A model generated the notes under the pieces. The model was given only the letters and a program-made list of their open reading frames with translations. It searched no databases and had not been told where the DNA came from. From Prostheceraeus crozeri (taxonomy: Eukaryota; Platyhelminthes; Polycladida; Euryleptidae), in contig CAJQUW010001652.1 of assembly GCA_907163375.1 (NCBI GenBank), positions 53,765 through 117,764 of the forward strand: a DNA stretch of 64,000 bases, read 5' to 3'. A program made the translations under genes and the position numbers. Shown in pieces: positions 50,901 to 63,900 of this stretch (positions are counted from its first letter, which is position 1; every line of letters begins with the position of its first letter).

Positions 50901-53900
50901 CACATTTCCATACTCAAATCCAAAAAAAGCCAAAATATTCTGCGCTACTGCACCGATTACCCAAAAAAGCCAAACTTAAGCTCACAACACCAGTCTCCAT
51001 CCACACTATCAGTTTCACTACATAGCTATCGATGCCACTCCTCCACAGCTATTCAAATCCACAAAATCAGTCCACATTTCCATACTCAAATCCAAAAAAG
51101 CCAAAATATTCTGCGCTACTGCACCGATTACCCAAAAAAGCAAAACTTAAGCTCACAACACCAGTCTCCATCCACACTATCAGTTTCACTACCATAGCTA
51201 TCGATGCCACTCCTCCACAGCTATTCAAATCCACAAAATCAGTCCACATTTCCAGACTCAAATCCAAAAAAGCCAAAATATTCTGCGCTACTGCACCGAT
51301 TACCCAAAAAAGCCAAACTTAAGCTCACAACACCAGTCTCCATCCACACTATCAGTTTCACTACCCATAAGCTATCGATGGCTATCCTCCTCCACAGCTA
51401 TTCAAATCCAACAAATCAGTCCACATTTTCCATACTCAAATCCAAAAAAGCCAAAATATTCTGCGCTACTGCACCGATTACCCAAAAAAGCCAAACTTAA
51501 GCTCACAACACCAGTCTCCATCCACACTATCAGTTTCACTACCATAGCTATCGATGCCACTCCTCCACAGCTATTCAAATCCACAAAATCAGTCCACATT
51601 TCCATACTCAAATAAAAAAAAAGCCAAAATATTCTGCGCTACTGCACCGATTACCCAAAAAAGCCAAACTTAAGCTCACAACACCAGTCTCCATCCACAC
51701 TATCAGTTTCACTACCATAGCTATCGATGCCACTCCTCCACAGCTATTCAAATCCACAAAATCAGACCACAATTCCATACTCAAATCCAAAAAAGCCAAA
51801 ATATTCTGCGCTACTGCACCGATTACCCAAAAAAGCCAAACTTAAGCTCACAACACATGTCTCCATCCACACTATCAGTTTCACTACCATAGCTATCGAT
51901 GCCACTCCTCCACAGCTATTCAAATCCACAAAATCAGTCCACATTTCCATACTCAAATCCAAAAAAGCCAAAATATTCTGCGCTACTGCACCGATTACCC
52001 AAAAAAGCCAAACTTAAGCTCACAACACCAGTCTCCATCCACACTATCAGTTTCACTACCATAGCTATCGATGCCACTCCTCCACAGCTATTCAAATCCA
52101 CAAAATCAGTCCACATTTCCATACTCAAATCCAAAAAAGCCAAAATATTCTGCGCTACTGCACCGATTACCCAAAAAAGCCAAACTTAAGCTCACAACAC
52201 CAGTCTCCATCCACACTATCAGTTTCACTACCATAGCTATCGATGCCACTCCTCCACAGCTATTCAAATCCACAAAATCAGTCCACATTTCCATACTCAA
52301 ATCCAAAAAGCCAAAATATTCTGCGCTACTGCACCGATTACCCAAAAAAGCCAAACTTAAGCTCACAACACCAGTCTCCATCCACACTATCAGTTTCACT
52401 ACCATAGCTATCGATGCCACTCCTCCACAGCTATTCAAATCCACAAAATCAGTCCACATTTCCATACTCAAATCCAAAAAGCCAAAATATTCTGCGCTAC
52501 TGCACCGATTACCCAAAAAAGCCAAACTTAAGCTCACAACACCAGTCTCCATCCACACTATCAGTTTCACTACCATAGCTATCGATGCCACTCCTCCACA
52601 GCTATTCAAATCCACAAAATCAGTCCACATTTCCATACTCAAAATCCAAAAAGCCAAAATATTCTGCGCTACTGCACCGATTACCCAAAAAAGCCAAACT
52701 TAAGCTCACAACACCAGTCTCCATCCACACTATCAGTTTCACTACCATAGCTATCGATGCCACTCCTCCACAGCTATTCAAATCCACAAAATCAGTCCAC
52801 ATTTCCATACTCAAATCCAAAAAGCCAAAATATTCTGCGCTACTGCACCGATTACCCAAAAAGCCAAACTTAAGCTCACAACACCAGTCTCCATCCACAC
52901 TATCAGTTTCACTACCATAGCTATCGATGCCACTCCTCACAGCTATTCAAATCCACAAAATCAGTCCACATTTCCATACTCAAATCCAAAAAAGCCAAAA
53001 TATTCTGCGCTACTGCACCGATTACCCAAAAAGCCAAACTTAAGCTCACAACACCAGTCTACATCCACACTATCAGTTTCACTACCATAGCTATCGATGC
53101 CACTCCTCCACAGCTATTCAAATCCACAAAATCAGTCCACATTTCCATACTCAAATCCAAAAAAGCCAAAATATTCTGCGCTACTGCACCGATTACCCAA
53201 AAAAGCCAAACTTAAGCTCACAACACCAGTCTCCATCCACACTATCAGTTTCACTACCATAGCTATCGATGCCACTCCTCCACAGCTATTCAAATCCACA
53301 AAATCAGTCCACATTTCCATACTCAAATAAAAAATCCAAAAAAGCCAAAATATTCTGCGCTACTGCACCGATTACCCAAAAAAGCCAAACTTAAGCTCAC
53401 AACACCAGTCTCCATCCACACTATCAGTTTCACTACCATAGCTATCGATGCCACTCCTCCACAGCTATTCAAATCCACAAAATCAGTCCACATTTCCATA
53501 CTCAAATCCAAAAAAGCCAAAATATTCTGCGCTACTGCACCGATTACCCAAAAAAGCCAAACTTAAGCTCACAACACCAGTCTCCATCCACACTATCAGT
53601 TTCACTACCATAGCTATCGATGCCACTCCTCCACAGCTATTCAAATCCACAAAATCAGTCCACATTTCCATACTCAAATCCAAAAAAGCCAAAATATTCT
53701 GCGCTACTGCACCGATTACCCAAAAAAGCCAAACTTAAGCTCACAACACCAGTCTCCATCCACACTATCAGTTTCACTACCATAGCTATCGATGCCACTC
53801 CTCCACAGCTATTCAAATCCACAAAATCAGTCCACATTTCCATACTCAAATCCAAAAAAGCCAAAATATTCTGCGCTACTGCACCGATTACCCAAAAAAG

Positions 53901-55660
53901 CCAAACTTAAGCTCACAACACCAGTCTCCATCCACACTATCAGTTTCACTACCATAGCTATCGATGCCACTCCTCCACAGCTATTCAAATCCACAAAATC
54001 AGTCCACATTTCCATACTCAAATCCAAAAAAGCCAAAATATTCTGCGCTACTGCACCGATTACCCAAAAAGCCAAACTTAAGCTCACAACACCAGTCTCC
54101 ATCCACACTATCAGTTTCACTACCATAGCTATCGATGCCACTCCTCCACAGCTATTCAAATCCACAAAATCAGTCCACATTTCCATACTCAAATCCAAAA
54201 AAAGCCAAAATATTCTGCGCTACTGCACCGATTACCCAAAAAAGCCAAACTTAAGCTCACAACACCAGTCTCCATCCACACTATCAGTTTCACTACCATA
54301 GCTATCGATGCCACTCCTCCACAGCTATTCAAATCCACAAAATCAGTCCACATTTCCATACTCAAATCCAAAAAGCCAAAATATTCTGCGCTACTGCACC
54401 GATTACCCAAAAAAGGCAAAACTTAAGCTCACAACACCAGTCTCCATCCACACTATCAGTTTCACTACCATAGCTATCGATGCCACTCCTCCACAGCTAT
54501 TGAAATCCACAAAATCAGTCCACATTTCCATACTCAAATCCAAAAAAGCCAAATATTCTGCGCTACTGCACCGATTACCCAAAAAAGCCAAACTTAAGCT
54601 CACAACACCAGTCTCCATCCACACTATCAGTTTCACTACCATAGCTATCGATGCCACTCCTCCACAGCTATTCAAAATCCACAAAATCAGTCCACATTTC
54701 CATACTCAAATCCAAAAAAGCCAAAATATTCTGCGCTACTGCACCGATTACCCAAAAAAGCCAAACTTAAGCTCACAACACCAGTCTCCATCCACACTAT
54801 CAGTTTCACTACCATAGCTATCGATGCCACTCCTCCACAGCTATTCAAATCCACAAAGTCAGTCCACATTTCCATACTCAAATCCAAAAAAGCCAAAATA
54901 TTCTGCGCTACTGCACCGATTACCCAAAAAAGCCAAACTTAAGCTCACAACACCAGTCTCCATCCACACTATCAGTTTCACTACCATAGCTATCGATGCC
55001 ACTCCTCCACAGCTATTGAAATCCACAAAATCAGTCCACATTTCCATACTCAAATCCAAAAAAGCCAAAATATTCTGCGCTACTGCACCGATTACCCAAA
55101 AAAGCCAAACTTAAGCTCACAACACCAGTCTCCATCCACACTATCAGTTTCACTATCAATTTCACTATCAATTTCACTACCATAGCTATCGATGCCACTC
55201 CTCCACAGCTATTCAAATCCACAAAATCAGTCCACATTTCCATACTCAAATCCAAAAAAGCCAAAATATTCTGCGCTACTGCACCGATTACCCAAAAAAG
55301 CCAAACTTAAGCTCACAACACCAGTCTCCATCCACACTATCAGTTTCACTACCATAGCTATCGATGCCACTCCTCCACAGCTATTCAAATCCACAAAATC
55401 AGTCCACATTTCCATACTCAAATCCAAAAAAGCCAAAATATTCTGCGCTACTGCACCGATTACCCAAAAAAGCCAAACTTAAGCTCACAACACCAGTCTC
55501 CATCCACACTATCAGTTTCACTACCATAGCTATCGATGCCACTCCTCCACAGCTATTCAAATCCACAAAATCAGTCCACATTTCCATACTCAAATCCAAA
55601 AAAGCCAAAATATTCTGCGCTACTGCACCGATTACCCAAAAAAGCCAAACTTAAGCTCAC
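42000..55660 (+). repeat. Near-consensus monomeric part of the array
   Basis: Most units differ from the consensus by none or a few bases. Scattered changes are mainly single-base gains or losses in A-runs. Occasional larger events occur, such as a 12-bp loss near 49470, an insertion AAAAAAT at 53327-53333, and a cluster of small insertions at 51361-51440. No higher-order pattern as clear as that on the left was seen. Confidence 0.65.
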
Positions 55661-56745
55661 AACACCACTCTCCATCCACACTATCAGTTTCACTACGCAT
55701 ATGTTTTTTTCTATCGATGCCACTCCTCCACAGCTATTCAAATCCACAAAATCAGTCCACATTTCGATACTCAAATCCAAAAAAGCCAAAATATTCTGCG
55801 ATAATGCACCGATTAACCAAATAAGCCAAACTTAAGCTCACAACACCAGTCTACATCCACACTATCAGTTTCACTACCATAGCTATCGATGCCACTCCTC
55901 CACAGCTATTCAAATCCACAAAATCAGTCCACATTTCCATACTCAAATCCAAAAAAGCCAAAATATTCTGCGCTACTGCACCGATTACCCAAAAAAGGCA
56001 AAAACTAAAGCTCACAACACCAGTCTCCATCCACACTATCAGTTTCACTACCATAGCTATCGATCGCATCCTCCTCAGCTATTTGTAATCCTCAAAATCA
56101 GTCCTCTTTTCTATAATTCAAATCCAAAAAAGCCCAAAATTATTTGAGCTACTGCACCGGTATTACACAAATAAGCAAAACTTAAGCTCACAACTCAGTC
56201 TCCCATCAAACTATGAGTTTCACTACCATAGCTATCGATGCCACTCCTCCACAGCTATTCAAATCCATAAACTCAGTCCACATTTCCATACTCAAATCCA
56301 AAAAAGCCAAAATATTCTGCGCTACTGCACCGATTACCCAAAAAAGCCAAACTTAAGCTCACAACACCAGTCTCCATCCACACTATCAGTTTCTCTTCCA
56401 TAGCTATCGATGCCACTCCTCCACAGCTATTCAAATCCACAAAATCAGTCCACATTTCCATACTCAAATCCAAAAAAGCCAAAATATTCTGCGCTACTGC
56501 ACCGATTACCCAAAAAAGCCAAAACTAAGCTCGCAGCACCAGTCTCCATCCACACTATCAGTTTCACTACCATAGCTATCGATGCCACTCTCCACTGTAT
56601 TAAAATCACAATAATCAGTCCATTATCCTTATCAAATCAAAAAAAGCCAAAATATTCTGCGCTACTGCACCGATTACCCAAAAAAGCCAAAAACTTAAGT
56701 CACAAACAACAGTCTCAATCCACACTATCAGTTTCACTACCATAG
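55660..56745 (+). repeat. Scrambled patch within the array
   Basis: Six or so monomers here carry dense small insertions, deletions and substitutions (for example around 55695-55712, 56065-56215 and 56590-56710). Units on both sides are at or near consensus. Parts of the monomer order can still be followed throughout. It could be a locally decayed island or a stretch of poorly corrected long-read sequence. Confidence 0.7.
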
Positions 56746-59700
56746 CTATCGATGCCACTCCTCCACAGCTATTCAAATCCACAAAATCAGTCCACATTTC
56801 CATACTCAAATCCAAAAAAGCCAAAATATTCTGCGCTACTGCACCGATTACCCAAAAAAGCCAAACTTAAGCTCACAACACCAGTCTCCATCCACACTAT
56901 CAGTTTCACTACCATAGCTATCGATGCCACTCCTCCACAGCTATTCAAATCCACAAAATCAGTCCACATTTCCATACTCAAATCCAAAAAAGCCAAAATA
57001 TTCTGCGCTACTGCACCGATTACCCAAAAAAGCCAAACTTAAGCTCACAACACCAGTCTCCATCCACACTATCAGTTTCACTACCATAGCTATCGATGCC
57101 ACTCCTCCACAGCTATTCAAATCCACAAAATCAGTCCACATTTCCATACTCAAATCCAAAAAAGCCAAAATATTCTGCGCTACTGCACCGATTACCCAAA
57201 AAAGCCAAACTTAAGCTCACAACACCAGTCTCCATCCACACTATCAGTTTCACTACCATAGCTATCGATGCCACTCCTCCACAGCTATTCAAATCCACAA
57301 AATCAGTCCACATTTCCATACTCAAATCCAAAAAAGCCAAAATATTCTGCGCTACTGCACCGATTACCCAAAAAAGCCAAACTTAAGCTCACAACACCAG
57401 TCTCCATCCACACTATCAGTTTCACTACCATAGCTATCGATGCCACTCCTCCACAGCTATTCAAATCCACAAAATCAGTCCACATTTCCATACTCAAATC
57501 CAAAAAAGCCAAAATATTCTGCGCTACTGCACCGATTACCCAAAAAAGCCAAACTTAAGCTCACAACACCAGTCTCCATCCACACTATCAGTTTCACTAC
57601 CATAGCTATCGATGCCACTCCTCCACAGCTATTCAAATCCACAAAATCAGTCCACATTTCCATACTCAAATCCAAAAAAGCCAAAATATTCTGCGCTACT
57701 GCACCGATTACCCAAAAAAGCCAAACTTAAGCTCACAACACCAGTCTCCATCCACACTATCAGTTTCACTACCATAGCTATCGATGCCACTCCTCCACAG
57801 CTATTCAAATCCACAAAATCAGTCCACATTTCCATACTCAAATCCAAAAAAGCCAAAATATTCTGCGCTACTGCACCGATTACCCAAAAAAGCCAAACTT
57901 AAGCTCACAACACCAGTCTCCATCCACACTATCAGTTTCACTACCATAGCTATCGATGCCACTCCTCCACAGCTATTCAAATCCACAAAATCAGTCCACA
58001 TTTCCATACTCAAATCCAAAAAAGCCAAAATATTCTGCGCTACTGCACCGATTACCCAAAAAAGCCAAACTTAAGCTCACAACACCAGTCTCCATCCACA
58101 CTATCAGTTTCACTACCATAGCTATCGATGCCACTCCTCCACAGCTATTCAAATCCACAAAATCAGTCCACATTTCCATACTCAAATCCAAAAAAGCCAA
58201 AATATTCTGCGCTACTGCACCGATTACCCAAAAAAGCCAAACTTAAGCTCACAACACCAGTCTCCATCCACACTATCAGTTTCACTACCATAGCTATCGA
58301 TGCCACTCCTCCACAGCTATTCAAATCCACAAAATCAGTCCACATTTCCATACTCAAATCCAAAAAAGCCAAAATATTCTGCGCTACTGCACCGATTACC
58401 CAAAAAAGCCAAACTTAAGCTCACAACACCAGTCTCCATCCACACTATCAGTTTCACTACCATAGCTATCGATGCCACTCCTCCACAGCTATTCAAATCC
58501 ACAAAATCAGTCCACATTTCCATACTCAAATCCAAAAAAGCCAAAATATTCTGCGCTACTGCACCGATTACCCAAAAAAGCCAAACTTAAGCTCACAACA
58601 CCAGTCTCCATCCACACTATCAGTTTCACTACCATAGCTATCGATGCCACTCCTCCACAGCTATTCAAATCCACAAAATCAGTCCACATTTCCATACTCA
58701 AATCCAAAAAAGCCAAAATATTCTGCGCTACTGCACCGATTACCCAAAAAAGCCAAACTTAAGCTCACAACACCAGTCTCCATCCACACTATCAGTTTCA
58801 CTACCATAGCTATCGATGCCACTCCTCCACAGCTATTCAAATCCACAAAATCAGTCCACATTTCCATACTCAAATCCAAAAAAGCCAAAATATTCTGCGC
58901 TACTGCACCGATTACCCAAAAAAGCCAAACTTAAGCTCACAACACCAGTCTCCATCCACACTATCAGTTTCACTACCATAGCTATCGATGCCACTCCTCC
59001 ACAGCTATTCAAATCCACAAAATCAGTCCACATTTCCATACTCAAATCCAAAAAAGCCAAAATATTCTGCGCTACTGCACCGATTACCCAAAAAAGCCAA
59101 ACTTAAGCTCACAACACCAGTCTCCATCCACACTATCAGTTTCACTACCATAGCTATCGATGCCACTCCTCCACAGCTATTCAAATCCACAAAATCAGTC
59201 CACATTTCCATACTCAAATCCAAAAAAGCCAAAATATTCTGCGCTACTGCACCGATTACCCAAAAAAGCCAAACTTAAGCTCACAACACCAGTCTCCATC
59301 CACACTATCAGTTTCACTACCATAGCTATCGATGCCACTCCTCCACAGCTATTCAAATCCACAAAATCAGTCCACATTTCCATACTCAAATCCAAAAAAG
59401 CCAAAATATTCTGCGCTACTGCACCGATTACCCAAAAAAGCCAAACTTAAGCTCACAACACCAGTCTCCATCCACACTATCAGTTTCACTACCATAGCTA
59501 TCGATGCCACTCCTCCACAGCTATTCAAATCCACAAAATCAGTCCACATTTCCATACTCAAATCCAAAAAAGCCAAAATATTCTGCGCTACTGCACCGAT
59601 TACCCAAAAAAGCCAAACTTAAGCTCACAACACCAGTCTCCATCCACACTATCAGTTTCACTACCATAGCTATCGATGCCACTCCTCCACAGCTATTCAA

Positions 59701-62700
59701 ATCCACAAAATCAGTCCACATTTCCATACTCAAATCCAAAAAAGCCAAAATATTCTGCGCTACTGCACCGATTACCCAAAAAAGCCAAACTTAAGCTCAC
59801 AACACCAGTCTCCATCCACACTATCAGTTTCACTACCATAGCTATCGATGCCACTCCTCCACAGCTATTCAAATCCACAAAATCAGTCCACATTTCCATA
59901 CTCAAATCCAAAAAAGCCAAAATATTCTGCGCTACTGCACCGATTACCCAAAAAAGCCAAACTTAAGCTCACAACACCAGTCTCCATCCACACTATCAGT
60001 TTCACTACCATAGCTATCGATGCCACTCCTCCACAGCTATTCAAATCCACAAAATCAGTCCACATTTCCATACTCAAATCCAAAAAAGCCAAAATATTCT
60101 GCGCTACTGCACCGATTACCCAAAAAAGCCAAACTTAAGCTCACAACACCAGTCTCCATCCACACTATCAGTTTCACTACCATAGCTATCGATGCCACTC
60201 CTCCACAGCTATTCAAATCCACAAAATCAGTCCACATTTCCATACTCAAATCCAAAAAAGCCAAAATATTCTGCGCTACTGCACCGATTACCCAAAAAAG
60301 CCAAACTTAAGCTCACAACACCAGTCTCCATCCACACTATCAGTTTCACTACCATAGCTATCGATGCCACTCCTCCACAGCTATTCAAATCCACAAAATC
60401 AGTCCACATTTCCATACTCAAATCCAAAAAAGCCAAAATATTCTGCGCTACTGCACCGATTACCCAAAAAAGCCAAACTTAAGCTCACAACACCAGTCTC
60501 CATCCACACTATCAGTTTCACTACCATAGCTATCGATGCCACTCCTCCACAGCTATTCAAATCCACAAAATCAGTCCACATTTCCATACTCAAATCCAAA
60601 AAAGCCAAAATATTCTGCGCTACTGCACCGATTACCCAAAAAAGCCAAACTTAAGCTCACAACACCAGTCTCCATCCACACTATCAGTTTCACTACCATA
60701 GCTATCGATGCCACTCCTCCACAGCTATTCAAATCCACAAAATCAGTCCACATTTCCATACTCAAATCCAAAAAAGCCAAAATATTCTGCGCTACTGCAC
60801 CGATTACCCAAAAAAGCCAAACTTAAGCTCACAACACCAGTCTCCATCCACACTATCAGTTTCACTACCATAGCTATCGATGCCACTCCTCCACAGCTAT
60901 TCAAATCCACAAAATCAGTCCACATTTCCATACTCAAATCCAAAAAAGCCAAAATATTCTGCGCTACTGCACCGATTACCCAAAAAAGCCAAACTTAAGC
61001 TCACAACACCAGTCTCCATCCACACTATCAGTTTCACTACCATAGCTATCGATGCCACTCCTCCACAGCTATTCAAATCCACAAAATCAGTCCACATTTC
61101 CATACTCAAATCCAAAAAAGCCAAAATATTCTGCGCTACTGCACCGATTACCCAAAAAAGCCAAACTTAAGCTCACAACACCAGTCTCCATCCACACTAT
61201 CAGTTTCACTACCATAGCTATCGATGCCACTCCTCCACAGCTATTCAAATCCACAAAATCAGTCCACATTTCCATACTCAAATCCAAAAAAGCCAAAATA
61301 TTCTGCGCTACTGCACCGATTACCCAAAAAAGCCAAACTTAAGCTCACAACACCAGTCTCCATCCACACTATCAGTTTCACTACCATAGCTATCGATGCC
61401 ACTCCTCCACAGCTATTCAAATCCACAAAATCAGTCCACATTTCCATACTCAAATCCAAAAAAGCCAAAATATTCTGCGCTACTGCACCGATTACCCAAA
61501 AAAGCCAAACTTAAGCTCACAACACCAGTCTCCATCCACACTATCAGTTTCACTACCATAGCTATCGATGCCACTCCTCCACAGCTATTCAAATCCACAA
61601 AATCAGTCCACATTTCCATACTCAAATCCAAAAAAGCCAAAATATTCTGCGCTACTGCACCGATTACCCAAAAAAGCCAAACTTAAGCTCACAACACCAG
61701 TCTCCATCCACACTATCAGTTTCACTACCATAGCTATCGATGCCACTCCTCCACAGCTATTCAAATCCACAAAATCAGTCCACATTTCCATACTCAAATC
61801 CAAAAAAGCCAAAATATTCTGCGCTACTGCACCGATTACCCAAAAAAGCCAAACTTAAGCTCACAACACCAGTCTCCATCCACACTATCAGTTTCACTAC
61901 CATAGCTATCGATGCCACTCCTCCACAGCTATTCAAATCCACAAAATCAGTCCACATTTCCATACTCAAATCCAAAAAAGCCAAAATATTCTGCGCTACT
62001 GCACCGATTACCCAAAAAAGCCAAACTTAAGCTCACAACACCAGTCTCCATCCACACTATCAGTTTCACTACCATAGCTATCGATGCCACTCCTCCACAG
62101 CTATTCAAATCCACAAAATCAGTCCACATTTCCATACTCAAATCCAAAAAAGCCAAAATATTCTGCGCTACTGCACCGATTACCCAAAAAAGCCAAACTT
62201 AAGCTCACAACACCAGTCTCCATCCACACTATCAGTTTCACTACCATAGCTATCGATGCCACTCCTCCACAGCTATTCAAATCCACAAAATCAGTCCACA
62301 TTTCCATACTCAAATCCAAAAAAGCCAAAATATTCTGCGCTACTGCACCGATTACCCAAAAAAGCCAAACTTAAGCTCACAACACCAGTCTCCATCCACA
62401 CTATCAGTTTCACTACCATAGCTATCGATGCCACTCCTCCACAGCTATTCAAATCCACAAAATCAGTCCACATTTCCATACTCAAATCCAAAAAAGCCAA
62501 AATATTCTGCGCTACTGCACCGATTACCCAAAAAAGCCAAACTTAAGCTCACAACACCAGTCTCCATCCACACTATCAGTTTCACTACCATAGCTATCGA
62601 TGCCACTCCTCCACAGCTATTCAAATCCACAAAATCAGTCCACATTTCCATACTCAAATCCAAAAAAGCCAAAATATTCTGCGCTACTGCACCGATTACC

Positions 62701-63900
62701 CAAAAAAGCCAAACTTAAGCTCACAACACCAGTCTCCATCCACACTATCAGTTTCACTACCATAGCTATCGATGCCACTCCTCCACAGCTATTCAAATCC
62801 ACAAAATCAGTCCACATTTCCATACTCAAATCCAAAAAAGCCAAAATATTCTGCGCTACTGCACCGATTACCCAAAAAAGCCAAACTTAAGCTCACAACA
62901 CCAGTCTCCATCCACACTATCAGTTTCACTACCATAGCTATCGATGCCACTCCTCCACAGCTATTCAAATCCACAAAATCAGTCCACATTTCCATACTCA
63001 AATCCAAAAAAGCCAAAATATTCTGCGCTACTGCACCGATTACCCAAAAAAGCCAAACTTAAGCTCACAACACCAGTCTCCATCCACACTATCAGTTTCA
63101 CTACCATAGCTATCGATGCCACTCCTCCACAGCTATTCAAATCCACAAAATCAGTCCACATTTCCATACTCAAATCCAAAAAAGCCAAAATATTCTGCGC
63201 TACTGCACCGATTACCCAAAAAAGCCAAACTTAAGCTCACAACACCAGTCTCCATCCACACTATCAGTTTCACTACCATAGCTATCGATGCCACTCCTCC
63301 ACAGCTATTCAAATCCACAAAATCAGTCCACATTTCCATACTCAAATCCAAAAAAGCCAAAATATTCTGCGCTACTGCACCGATTACCCAAAAAAGCCAA
63401 ACTTAAGCTCACAACACCAGTCTCCATCCACACTATCAGTTTCACTACCATAGCTATCGATGCCACTCCTCCACAGCTATTCAAATCCACAAAATCAGTC
63501 CACATTTCCATACTCAAATCCAAAAAAGCCAAAATATTCTGCGCTACTGCACCGATTACCCAAAAAAGCCAAACTTAAGCTCACAACACCAGTCTCCATC
63601 CACACTATCAGTTTCACTACCATAGCTATCGATGCCACTCCTCCACAGCTATTCAAATCCACAAAATCAGTCCACATTTCCATACTCAAATCCAAAAAAG
63701 CCAAAATATTCTGCGCTACTGCACCGATTACCCAAAAAAGCCAAACTTAAGCTCACAACACCAGTCTCCATCCACACTATCAGTTTCACTACCATAGCTA
63801 TCGATGCCACTCCTCCACAGCTATTCAAATCCACAAAATCAGTCCACATTTCCATACTCAAATCCAAAAAAGCCAAAATATTCTGCGCTACTGCACCGAT
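56745..63900 (+). repeat. Homogeneous block of about 41 identical monomers
   Basis: Every 172-bp unit in this stretch reads the same base for base as far as I could compare. The first change is at about 63904 (TTACAC instead of TTACCC). Such identity points to very recent amplification or strong homogenisation, or to consensus filling during assembly. Confidence 0.8.
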
